A stretch of 39,475 nucleotides of DNA from an uncultured Monoglobus sp. (lineage in GTDB: Bacteria > Bacillota > Clostridia > Monoglobales > Monoglobaceae): the NCBI GenBank assembly GCA_947630135.1, contig CANRGH010000021.1, positions 1-39,475 of the forward strand. Reading direction: 5' to 3'. Shown piece after piece: positions 1 to 6,220 of the stretch. A program made the position numbers and the translations under genes. Numbering within the stretch: the stretch's first letter is position 1; each line of letters opens with the position of its first letter. The notes under the pieces were generated by a model. The model was not told where the DNA came from. It made no database searches and was given only the letters and a program-made list of their open reading frames with translations.

Positions 1-81
1 ATTAGAGAATAGCGAATAGAAAACATCCGTTATTCTCCTCGCTGATTTTTATGAGCCGAGAGCGCACGAAGTGCGCGAACA

Positions 82-199
82 GGGCTCAACATAGGTACTA
101 GGAAATAGTAACTAGATACTAGGAGCGCGCAAAGCGCGCAGGGCTCAACATAGGTACTAGGAAATAGTAACTAGGTACTAGGAGCGCGCAAAGCGCGCA
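82..199. repeat. Two-copy 59-bp tandem duplication upstream of the tRNA
   Basis: Two adjacent 59-bp units (82-140 and 141-199) differ at one base, and the start of a third unit (GGGCTC) follows at 200. Each unit ends in a small GC palindrome, GCGCGCAAAGCGCGC, and contains a run of ACTAG/TACTAG words. Bases 1-315 hold no convincing coding region. Other short hairpins are present: GCGCACGAAGTGCGC near 62, and a CCCAAAAAG/CTTTTTGGG pair around 206-238. The near identity implies recent duplication. Function unknown; it resembles intergenic repeat DNA rather than a gene. Confidence 0.8.
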
Positions 200-315
200 G
201 GGCTCCCAAAAAGCGCCAACGAAGTGCACTTTTTGGGAAAGAGGAGCGTCCGCCGGAAAGGCGATGCTTCCGACGCTTGCGTCGGAACGAGCTAAGAGGC
301 GAGACGCGACGACGT

Positions 316-391
316 GGGGGTATAGCTCAGTTGGGAGAGCGCTTGCTTCGCATGTAAGAGGTCGGGGGTTCGAATCCCCCTATCTCCACCA
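316..391 (+). tRNA. tRNA-Ala (anticodon CGC)
   Basis: A full cloverleaf folds by hand: 7-bp acceptor stem (316-322 with 381-387, two G-U pairs), D arm GCTC/GAGC, anticodon stem CTTGC/GTAAG with loop TTCGCAT, five-base variable region, T arm GGGGG/CCCCC with loop TTCGAAT, discriminator A, and an encoded CCA at 389-391. The anticodon CGC at 349-351 reads GCG, so the isotype is alanine. The gene borders the AT-rich island to its right. I found no duplicated tRNA 3' end at the far side of that island. Confidence 0.96.
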
Positions 392-393
392 TC

Positions 394-446
394 ATAGTGA
401 TTAGAAATTAGCAAATTGCTGTTATCTTCTGATCACTATTTTTTTT
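394..446 (+). terminator. Rho-independent terminator of the tRNA-Ala gene
   Basis: The 12-bp arms ATAGTGATTAGA (394-405) and TCTGATCACTAT (428-439) pair completely with one G-U wobble. The loop itself has a small AGC/GCT pair. Seven T residues follow directly. It lies three bases after the encoded CCA, so it ends the tRNA transcript. Confidence 0.88.
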
Positions 447-536
447 ATTATTTATTTGCATTTATTTATATCTATTATGATCTATTATGATCTATTCCGC
501 CGTCAATTTCGGCGTCAAGTCAAACAATATGAATAC

Positions 537-919
537 TATCTGTAGATGGGCGTAGCTTAATATATATCTTATTTATAGATATATATTAAGCTATATCCAT
601 AGATTGATATGAAATAATTTATATCTACAGATAGGCAGAAAATAAGCTATATCCATAGATAGGTAGAAAATAAGTTATATCTAAAGATAGGTAGAGATCA
701 TGTTGTATCTACAGATAGGATATATATTCGCAAATTCTGAATCCGCCGTCGTCGCCGTCGTCGCCGAACCTATCTGTCGATGGAAAAACACGAATCTCAT
801 CTGTAGATATGCAGGAATTAATTTTTATCTACAGATGAGCATTGAGTGAGTTATTTATAGATAGGTAAATATCAAAATATATCTGTAGATGGGTATAGAT
901 TGAAATATATCTACAGATA
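537..919. repeat. Array of 13 dyad repeats (TATCTRYAGATA) with a 28-bp period
   Basis: Thirteen 12-bp copies related to TATCTACAGATA start at 537, 570, 594, 622, 650, 678, 706, 771, 798, 826, 852, 880 and 908. Most steps are 26-28 bp; one long step (706 to 771) carries a GC-rich CGCCGTCGT stretch. Each core is a dyad (TATCT, two central bases, AGATA). The centre is AC, GT or a variant, so copies occur in both orientations. The 16-bp intervals are partly conserved (GGTAGAAAATAAG), so the true unit is about 28 bp. A lone further copy lies at 6209-6220. It could be a multi-site binding array for the adjacent XRE protein, or an expanding tandem repeat. Function unknown. Confidence 0.85.
553..593. 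repeat. 17-bp perfect inverted repeat inside the array
   Basis: Arms 553-569 and 577-593 are exact reverse complements over 17 bp, with a 7-base TATTTAT loop that contains part of the second dyad repeat. The hairpin is long but AT-rich. Neither side has a T run of terminator type, although it lies downstream of the minus-strand XRE gene and could slow or stop that transcript. Confidence 0.75.
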
Positions 920-929
920 TGTAGAAGTT

Positions 930-1265
930 TTATGTTTTGTTACAGTTATCAATGTTATCAAAAAATATCTTTATTATTGTATTTGCGGCTTCTATTTCTT
1001 TTGGAGTTCTGCCTGCCATCAATTCTTTCCATTCTCTAAAAAATGCCGTATCATTTTTAGTGGTATCGCCGAAAAGAAGATAATCGGAACTTACACCGAG
1101 AATTTCAGCGAGTCTGATTATGACATCTGTACTTGGATTGCGCTTGTCAAGTTCAATTAAAGCTATATAGCTTTCGCTGATGTATGCCTTCTCTGCAAGC
1201 TGTATTTGAGTTAATTTTTTCTTTTTCCTTATCGCTTTAACACGTTTTCCAATGCTATCTTCCAC
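930..1265 (-). CDS. XRE-family transcriptional regulator
   Basis: A 111-residue protein with a classic N-terminal XRE/Cro-type helix-turn-helix (about residues 4-60: IGKRVKAIRKKKKLTQIQLA, then SESYIALIELDKRNPS and LAEILGVSSDYLLFGD). A short helical tail is probably for dimerisation. I chose the GTG start at 1265 because AAGGAG lies nine bases before it; an ATG nine bases further upstream abuts the RBS directly and is less likely. It is divergent from the precursor-peptide operon, the usual layout for a local repressor. Two candidate operators (1315-1329 and 1402-1414) lie in the shared intergenic region, and the dyad array starts 10 bp past its stop. The family is certain; the target and any signal are inferred. 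Confidence 0.9.
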   Translation of the reverse strand: MEDSIGKRVKAIRKKKKLTQIQLAEKAYISESYIALIELDKRNPSTDVIIRLAEILGVSSDYLLFGDTTKNDTAFFREWKELMAGRTPKEIEAANTIIKIFFDNIDNCNKT

Positions 1266-1314
1266 ACAAATCATCTCCTTGATTATACCATAAGAAAGAA
1301 TTTTGTTGCCAATT

Positions 1315-1329
1315 ATTACTACCAGTAAT
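1315..1329. promoter_or_regulatory. Candidate XRE operator (ATTACT-ACC-AGTAAT)
   Basis: A perfect 6-bp inverted repeat around ACC. It shares the pattern TA-xx-ACC-xx-TA with the dyad ATAAC-GGT-GTTAT (1402-1414), read on the opposite strand. The second dyad overlaps the -10 region of the operon promoter. Two related dyads between divergent regulator and operon genes suggest autoregulation and operon repression by the XRE protein. For the XRE gene itself I see only a poor minus-strand promoter (TTGGCA and TATAAT with 19-bp spacing). Confidence 0.5.
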
Positions 1330-1388
1330 CTTGAAAATATAATATCACGAATACACACAAAATAAACTTACATATAGAAAAATTTATA

Positions 1389-1417
1389 TTGACAAATAGT
1401 AATAACGGTGTTATAAT
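1389..1417 (+). promoter_or_regulatory. Promoter of the precursor-peptide operon
   Basis: Consensus TTGACA (1389-1394), 17-bp spacer, consensus TATAAT (1412-1417). This is a perfect sigma-A-type promoter about 60 bp upstream of the peptide start codon. The dyad ATAAC-GGT-GTTAT (1402-1414) covers the 3' half of the spacer and the start of the -10 box, so a bound repressor would block polymerase directly. Confidence 0.85.
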
Positions 1418-1480
1418 TTTGTTGAGATCAAAAATAAATATCAAAGTTGATATATTTTTATAGATAAGGAGGTAACAAAC

Positions 1481-1645
1481 GTGAGAGATAACAAACAGAA
1501 TAATACCGCTGAACTGCTTGAAGAATATTTTAAGCAGAGTAAGATTGATTCAGATGCTGATTACAATGATGAAGTCAGAGCAGAAGCTGACTTATGTTCT
1601 GAATTTTGTGGTTGTTTGAGAGTATGTTGTATTTCGCTTACATAA
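1481..1645 (+). CDS. Cys-rich RiPP-like precursor peptide (54 aa)
   Basis: A small ORF with GTG start and an excellent AAGGAGG eight bases upstream. It is the first gene after the consensus promoter. The first 38 residues are charged, Cys-free and partly helical (TAELLEEYFKQSKIDSDAD, then NDEVRAEAD), like a leader. The last 16 residues, CSEFCGCLRVCCISLT, hold five cysteines (39, 43, 45, 49, 50), like a core. A hairpin terminator follows, then enzyme, peptidase and membrane genes: the standard layout of a ribosomally made, modified peptide. No known RiPP class motif (double-glycine, FNLD, Nif11 and so on) is visible. Cleavage near RAEAD is possible but not proven. That this is a real peptide gene is well supported; that it is modified is inference from context. 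Confidence 0.78.
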   Translation: MRDNKQNNTAELLEEYFKQSKIDSDADYNDEVRAEADLCSEFCGCLRVCCISLT

Positions 1646-1712
1646 GATGTGTGTTGTGTATATTGTGTTTGTAAAATATAGCAAACATTTATTTTAGACA
1701 AGACAGGAAAAT

Positions 1713-1762
1713 AAAAGGAGGTACATAAGGTATAAATATATCTGATGTACTCCCTTTTTGTT
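1713..1762 (+). terminator. Attenuator-type terminator between precursor and enzyme genes
   Basis: Arms AAAAGGAGGTACAT (1713-1726) and ATGTACTCCCTTTT (1745-1758) form a 14-bp stem with one A-C mismatch and one G-U wobble, followed by TTTTTGTT. It sits 68 bp past the peptide stop and 15 bp before the peptidase gene, with no promoter in between that I can see. A leaky terminator here would give much more precursor message than enzyme message. A ribosome-binding-like AAGGAGG lies within the 5' arm and would be hidden in the folded form. Confidence 0.75.
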
Positions 1763-1776
1763 CAGGGAAAAACATA

Positions 1777-2295
1777 ATGAAATGGATTAAATTTGGAATA
1801 TCTGTCATTTATTTAATGATAGTATTCATAAGTATATATTATTGGGGAAATATTTATTTCTTAACAGAAACCCTGTTGATAGCCCCCATTTGTATATATT
1901 TTATATTGATTGTACATGAATTATTTCACGTTTTATTTTTTTCTCTGTTCCAAATACCTATAGTCGAATTGTGCATAGGTTTGTTTTCCATAAATATGCG
2001 AAATAACCATTTTAAAATAAATCTCATTAATAATGGTTTGTTTTCGGGGTATTGCTTATTTGTATCTCAGGCAAACAAAAAAGAAAAAATAATTGCGGCT
2101 TTAATAGCAGGAGGTATTTCGGGGATTATAATAGGTATTATTGCTTTAATACTGTTAGTAACAAATGCCGTAAGTATAAGGAAATCATTTTTGTGGGATT
2201 TGATTTTTGGTGGTTTTTATAGTTTTTATGTAACATTGTTAAATAAAAAGAGCGCCGACAGAATTGCAATACGAAAAGTTTTAAAAAGGAAATAA
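1777..2295 (+). CDS. Membrane zinc metallopeptidase-like protein (HExxH)
   Basis: A 172-residue integral membrane protein with about five hydrophobic segments. The motif HELFH at residues 47-51 lies within the second segment (FILIVHELFHVLFF), as in intramembrane M50 site-2 proteases and the DUF3267 putative zincin family. I do not see the third M50 zinc ligand motif (NxxPxxxxDG), so assignment to M50 proper is uncertain. Only a weak GGGA precedes the ATG, so translation may be low or coupled. As first enzyme gene after the precursor attenuator, its likely role is removing the leader or processing the peptide at the membrane. That role is inference; the HExxH membrane protein is seen directly. 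Confidence 0.72.
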   Translation: MKWIKFGISVIYLMIVFISIYYWGNIYFLTETLLIAPICIYFILIVHELFHVLFFSLFQIPIVELCIGLFSINMRNNHFKINLINNGLFSGYCLFVSQANKKEKIIAALIAGGISGIIIGIIALILLVTNAVSIRKSFLWDLIFGGFYSFYVTLLNKKSADRIAIRKVLKRK

Positions 2296-2300
2296 TTATT

Positions 2301-3734
2301 ATGAATGTACCAATCGGATATATTGTTGCCTATATGTATTTAGCAATAGTATTTATTTTGTCGTTTTGTTTAAGCAAAATGTTAAACAATAACGAAATAT
2401 CGAGAAATTTAATACATATTTTTGCGGGTTTAGGGTGGATAATATATAAAGTATTTTTTCCTGCTACTATACATCCTATAATCATTTCAGCAACATTAGT
2501 AATATTAACTATTATTACGAGAGTTAAGAAGATTCGATTTATTGAACGAGCAAATGGTAATTATGGCACCATTTATTATACGGTGGTAATGTTAATTATG
2601 TCAATCATAGGATATAAGCGACCTTTTATTTTTGATATATTTGGATTATCAATTCTATGTTTAGCGTTAGGGGATGCGGCTGCGAATATTATTGGTTCGA
2701 AAATAGGCAAGACACGTATATATAAAAATAAATCACTGCAAGGTTCTTTGACATGTTTTATAATTTGTTTGGTAACAATTACTGTATGTTCGCAGGCATT
2801 GTCACAGAATTTGGGTATTGGCGATATCTTGATATTAACATTTTTGTCCACATTAACAGAACTTTTTTCTGGAAGTTTTGATAATTTAGCAATACCATTT
2901 GTTGTGTTTATATATAGTTACATATTATTATCAACAGGTGTTGATATTCATTTTGTTATAAGCGTTTTAATTGGTAGTGCATTGGCATTTTGTGCCAAAA
3001 AAATACAGTTATTAAATACACCAGCAACATTTATGCTTTTTTGTTTAGTTACCCTTTTGTTTTATTATGGAGGATGTAGAGCGTTTATTGCTATTATGTC
3101 TATTTTCACAATATTAATAATTATTGAGAAAACAATAGCGAGAAAAACAGCGGTTGTTACTGATTTGATAAATAAAGAAAGTGGTATAAGAAATGAAATA
3201 CAGTTAGCTGCCAACTGTTTGCCCGCGGTAATTTTGATTATAATGTACGGTATTAGCAATAATAATATTTTTATAGTCGCTTTTTTTGCTGCAGTCGCAG
3301 AAGTGGTTGGTGACAGCGTAGCGTCTGATGTAGGTGTACTATCAAAAAAAGACCCTATAGATATTTGCTCCTTAAAAAGAATTCCACGCGGTTTATCAGG
3401 AGGAATTAGTTTGTTGGGAACTGGAGCAGCTGTGCTGATATGCATATATTCAGGATGTATATATATGTTTTTATATCAAGGCAACATCTATTTTGCCATA
3501 ACGATTGCTTTTGCATCTATGTCTGGTGTTGTTTTGGATAGTATTTTGGGGTCTACCGTTCAAGCGCGGTACAAATGTGTGATATGTAACAAATATACTG
3601 AAAAAAATATTCATTGTGAAGAGGTTACTGCTTTAACAAAGGGAATTGCGTTTATTGATAATTCAAAAGTAAATTTAGCTTGCAATATTTTTTCAAGTTG
3701 TCTTGCAAGTAGTATAATTATTTTATTGGGGTGA
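2301..3734 (+). CDS. Fused polyprenol kinase (VTE5-like) and polyprenyl-phosphate kinase (DUF92/VTE6-like)
   Basis: A 477-residue polytopic membrane protein with two recognisable halves. Residues about 1-230 carry the CTP-dependent polyprenol kinase / CDP-diglyceride synthase-like signature LALGDAAANIIGSKIGK, then KNKSLQGS, as in dolichol and phytol kinases. Residues about 240-477 match DUF92 (TMEM19/VTE6): VAEVVGDSVASDVGVLSKKD, RIPRGLSGGISLLGTGAAV, LDSILGSTVQARYKC, and a C-terminal Cys/His segment (CVICNKYTEKNIHC) before a VN motif. In plants the separate VTE5 and VTE6 enzymes phosphorylate phytol and then phytyl phosphate to phytyl diphosphate. The fusion suggests isoprenoid alcohol to diphosphate in one protein. 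The start is ATG with AAGGA ten bases upstream. Specificity, and any link to the peptide, are inferred. Confidence 0.78.
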   Translation: MNVPIGYIVAYMYLAIVFILSFCLSKMLNNNEISRNLIHIFAGLGWIIYKVFFPATIHPIIISATLVILTIITRVKKIRFIERANGNYGTIYYTVVMLIMSIIGYKRPFIFDIFGLSILCLALGDAAANIIGSKIGKTRIYKNKSLQGSLTCFIICLVTITVCSQALSQNLGIGDILILTFLSTLTELFSGSFDNLAIPFVVFIYSYILLSTGVDIHFVISVLIGSALAFCAKKIQLLNTPATFMLFCLVTLLFYYGGCRAFIAIMSIFTILIIIEKTIARKTAVVTDLINKESGIRNEIQLAANCLPAVILIIMYGISNNNIFIVAFFAAVAEVVGDSVASDVGVLSKKDPIDICSLKRIPRGLSGGISLLGTGAAVLICIYSGCIYMFLYQGNIYFAITIAFASMSGVVLDSILGSTVQARYKCVICNKYTEKNIHCEEVTALTKGIAFIDNSKVNLACNIFSSCLASSIIILLG

Positions 3735-3738
3735 AAAA

Positions 3739-4626
3739 ATGTTTGGATATTTTAGGTTTAATCAGTTATATGCCAGTCCTAGAGTCAGGCGTGTATATAA
3801 AAATTATTATTGTGGAACATGTTTTGCATTAGAATATAATTATGGAGAAATATCAAGATTCATTTTAAGCTATGATGTCGTTATTTTAGCTTTACTTGCG
3901 CGTCTTCATAAAAACTCTACCGCAGATATTTTGCCATGCTTTTTAAGAAAGAAAGAAAAAAAGCAATTTTATAATGATGAGGGCTGGAAAAAACTATCTG
4001 CAATTAACATTTTGCTGATGAAAGCAAAATTAGATGATGATATCAATGACGAGAAGGCTGTGAAGGCAAAAGCAACATACGTTGTATTTGGTCGTGCAAT
4101 AAAAAAAGCTGAAAAAGAATATCCGAAATTGGCAGCTATCATAAAAAATGGATATAAGCGTATTTTTGAATTAGAAATGTCAGGAGCTGATATTTTAGAT
4201 ATTTGCGACGAATTTGCAGAATTAATGATGAAGCTTGCATTTGAAGCCTATCGAATTGACGATGATAGATTAGAGTTTTTGAGAGTAATTTCTCGATGGC
4301 TTTATTTTATAGATCAACTTGACGATTACGATGATGATGTGATAGAGGGCAAATATAATCCTCTTGTAAGAGAGGGTATATCAAAAACTCAAATGATTGA
4401 TAAAGACCATAATGCGCTTTTTTCATATTTCAAAAATCTATTTTGTGATTTTGAAAGGGTTAAGGGAAAATTAGATATAACCTGTGAAGAAAATTATTTG
4501 TTGTATGCAATCCTAAATGAATCTATACCAAATGTTACAGCGTTGGTGCTGATCGGTAGAAAATTGCCACAAATTGTTCATAGAAAAAAAGAGCTTGAAT
4601 GGGAGGGTTACAATGAAGAAAATTAA
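3739..4626 (+). CDS. DUF5685 family protein with an Asp-rich, isoprenoid-synthase-like motif
   Basis: A 295-residue, mostly helical soluble protein. It matches what I recall of DUF5685: an N-terminal FNQLYASPRVRRVYKNYYCG segment with CGTC and SYDVVILALLARL, and a C-terminal IDQLDDYDDDVIEGKYNPLV. The latter resembles the second Asp-rich motif of phytoene/squalene synthase-type folds (DxxxD, then G-x-YxP). The family has no assigned function that I know. Beside a predicted polyprenyl-diphosphate-forming kinase fusion, a role binding or transferring a prenyl diphosphate is worth testing but unproven. It follows the upstream stop by four bases with a GGGGTG RBS and overlaps the next gene by 14 bp, so it is firmly operonic. 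Confidence 0.75.
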   Translation: MFGYFRFNQLYASPRVRRVYKNYYCGTCFALEYNYGEISRFILSYDVVILALLARLHKNSTADILPCFLRKKEKKQFYNDEGWKKLSAINILLMKAKLDDDINDEKAVKAKATYVVFGRAIKKAEKEYPKLAAIIKNGYKRIFELEMSGADILDICDEFAELMMKLAFEAYRIDDDRLEFLRVISRWLYFIDQLDDYDDDVIEGKYNPLVREGISKTQMIDKDHNALFSYFKNLFCDFERVKGKLDITCEENYLLYAILNESIPNVTALVLIGRKLPQIVHRKKELEWEGYNEEN

Positions 4627-5608
4627 TATTAAAATAATTATAACTGATTACAAGAAGTTTATTAATGTAGCTCAAATAATAGCTGCGTTTATAAATACTA
4701 TTGACGTTTTTCATATTGAAATAAATCTTGTTTTTGTAGGCATAAAAGCAAATCAGATTAGAAAAATAATAGATTTCTTTGGTAACCACATCGCTTTAAA
4801 TGATGTTACAAGTAATAAAATTATAACATACATTATAACGGTTGAGCCTAAAAATATCAATATAAATACATTGGCTCGCTTAAGAGGAAAGTTGTTAAAA
4901 GCAGAGTTAGTTTATGACGGAGAACCTGTTGAAACAATAGAAAGGATTTATAAAGAGTCGATAAAGAAAAATATTCCCTGTATGCTTGTCTTAAAAGAAG
5001 AAGATTTTAGGTCTGTTATGGAAGTATATAATGTTTTCTCAAAGTTGGGTATGCCAATCATAGCAAAGAGTGATATTATTTTTGATGACTTGAGTATTGA
5101 TGATTTTATGCATTGGGCTTATGACAAAAATGGAAGTAGATTAAGTTTGTTTTCAGATATAGCAACACAGATATTGTTAAATTATAAGGGCACATATTGC
5201 AGATTCAAATCTTGCTTATCAAAATATTTTACAATAGATGATACAGGTAATATATATTCGTGTATTAACAAAGATAATTATCTTTGCAATATAAGCAACA
5301 TACAAAATTTTCGCGAGTTATACAATTGCGACAATTTTATTGGAGTATTAAAACAAGCGATTACAACCCGAAATGACTGCAAAGATAGCTGTGTTTATTA
5401 TGATGTATGTCAAGGAGGGTGTCCGTTAAATTCGCCTGACAATATTCATTCATGCAAAGATCGTGTCTTATTTGAGTTATATGGATTGATAACGGATAAA
5501 TTAAAAGAAATTATAGAAAAAGAAGATTACAAAAACCTCAATCCAGCATTACGTAGCGTGATTTTATCCAGCGTAGCATCAAATAAATTATTTGAAGGAA
5601 GGTTTTAA
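4613..5608 (+). CDS. SPASM-domain protein lacking a radical SAM core (peptide-maturation type)
   Basis: A 331-residue protein. I chose the ATG at 4613, with GGGAGG seven bases upstream, over a TTG 13 codons earlier. The C-terminal third has an almost textbook SPASM cysteine pattern: CLSKYFTIDDTGNIYSC (C-x10-G-x4-C), then CKDSCVYYDVCQGGC (Cx3Cx5Cx3C) and a final Cys in HSCKDR. These would bind auxiliary 4Fe-4S clusters. The N-terminal 200 residues have no CxxxCxxC, so no S-adenosylmethionine cleavage is expected. SPASM domains normally belong to enzymes that modify ribosomal peptides; radical-SAM-less relatives are annotated as peptide maturation proteins. It could bind the Cys-rich peptide or carry electrons. 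No radical SAM partner is in the window. Confidence 0.75.
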   Translation: MKKINIKIIITDYKKFINVAQIIAAFINTIDVFHIEINLVFVGIKANQIRKIIDFFGNHIALNDVTSNKIITYIITVEPKNININTLARLRGKLLKAELVYDGEPVETIERIYKESIKKNIPCMLVLKEEDFRSVMEVYNVFSKLGMPIIAKSDIIFDDLSIDDFMHWAYDKNGSRLSLFSDIATQILLNYKGTYCRFKSCLSKYFTIDDTGNIYSCINKDNYLCNISNIQNFRELYNCDNFIGVLKQAITTRNDCKDSCVYYDVCQGGCPLNSPDNIHSCKDRVLFELYGLITDKLKEIIEKEDYKNLNPALRSVILSSVASNKLFEGRF

Positions 5609-5609
5609 A

Positions 5610-6188
5610 GTGAAAATAAACGCTATTGTGTTGGGCGGTATAATGATCGCTGTGTTTATATTAATAGGAATCGTTTTCAATATCGACTATAGACCTATAC
5701 AAACATATATTGAAGCAGTTAAAATAATTGTTATTGCTGTAAGTGTTAGGAAACTAGCTAGCATTAAAAACATCATAGTGTTTTTAACAGCTTGTTTGGC
5801 GATTTGCTTATTTGTTTTGCCTACATATCAAACGCTCATTTATAACATTCCGAGTATGATTTGCGGCTTTGTTATCGGATTTATCAAAGATAATAAAAAA
5901 ATACGAAAATTTTTACTGCTGTTTTTGATAAATACAATTATGATTGTTTACGAATTTATATTATCATACGTATTTTTAAGTGTTAATTTGTTTTCAATAT
6001 ACAAAAGCGGCATGGCGGAAATGTTACACTTTTTTAATATTGATTTAAATAGTATGATTATAAATGCAATTTTTGTTGGATTTATGGTATGTGATTCAGT
6101 TTTTTCGTCGGGAATAATATATTTACTATCATGCGTCATTTTTGGAAGAATTGATAAAATTGATATAAGGTTTCAGTCTTTAAGATAA
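5610..6188 (+). CDS. Polytopic membrane protein, ECF S-component / DUF2232-like
   Basis: A 192-residue protein with about six hydrophobic helices and few charges outside the loops. The overall look (early glycine-rich helix, YRPIQTYIEAVKIIVIAVSV, IPSMICGFVIGFIKDNKK) resembles substrate-binding S components of ECF transporters or DUF2232 proteins. No strong signature fixes the family. I chose the GTG start at 5610, with AAGGAAGG seven bases upstream; the TTG 18 bases earlier lies before that RBS. The start follows the SPASM stop by one base, so translation is coupled. It could move the peptide product, its isoprenoid precursor, or act in immunity; none can be decided here. Last gene of the island operon; no clear terminator follows. 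Confidence 0.6.
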   Translation: MKINAIVLGGIMIAVFILIGIVFNIDYRPIQTYIEAVKIIVIAVSVRKLASIKNIIVFLTACLAICLFVLPTYQTLIYNIPSMICGFVIGFIKDNKKIRKFLLLFLINTIMIVYEFILSYVFLSVNLFSIYKSGMAEMLHFFNIDLNSMIINAIFVGFMVCDSVFSSGIIYLLSCVIFGRIDKIDIRFQSLR

Positions 6189-6208
6189 ATTCGTATGGGG
6201 CTGAGATA

Positions 6209-6220
6209 TATCTGTAGATA
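6209..6220. repeat. Solitary copy of the island dyad repeat
   Basis: TATCTGTAGATA is an exact member of the dyad family that forms the array at 537-919. It lies 20 bp after the last gene of the AT-rich operon. The base composition shifts to the GC-richer background about 100 bp further on, so copies of the repeat bracket the island. Bases 6221-6388 hold nothing else I can name. Confidence 0.8.

Noticed and set aside
537..919. CRISPR array
   Set aside because: Repeats are only 12 bp and imperfect, intervals are about 16 bp and related to each other, and there are no cas genes.
900..1160. Plus-strand 86-residue ORF over the regulator gene
   Set aside because: It lies antisense to the XRE gene, has no RBS and no family resemblance.
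1745..1777. Ten-codon ORF MYSLFVQGKT after the hidden AAGGAGG
   Set aside because: Start lies 22 bases from the RBS-like element and within the terminator stem; too short to support.
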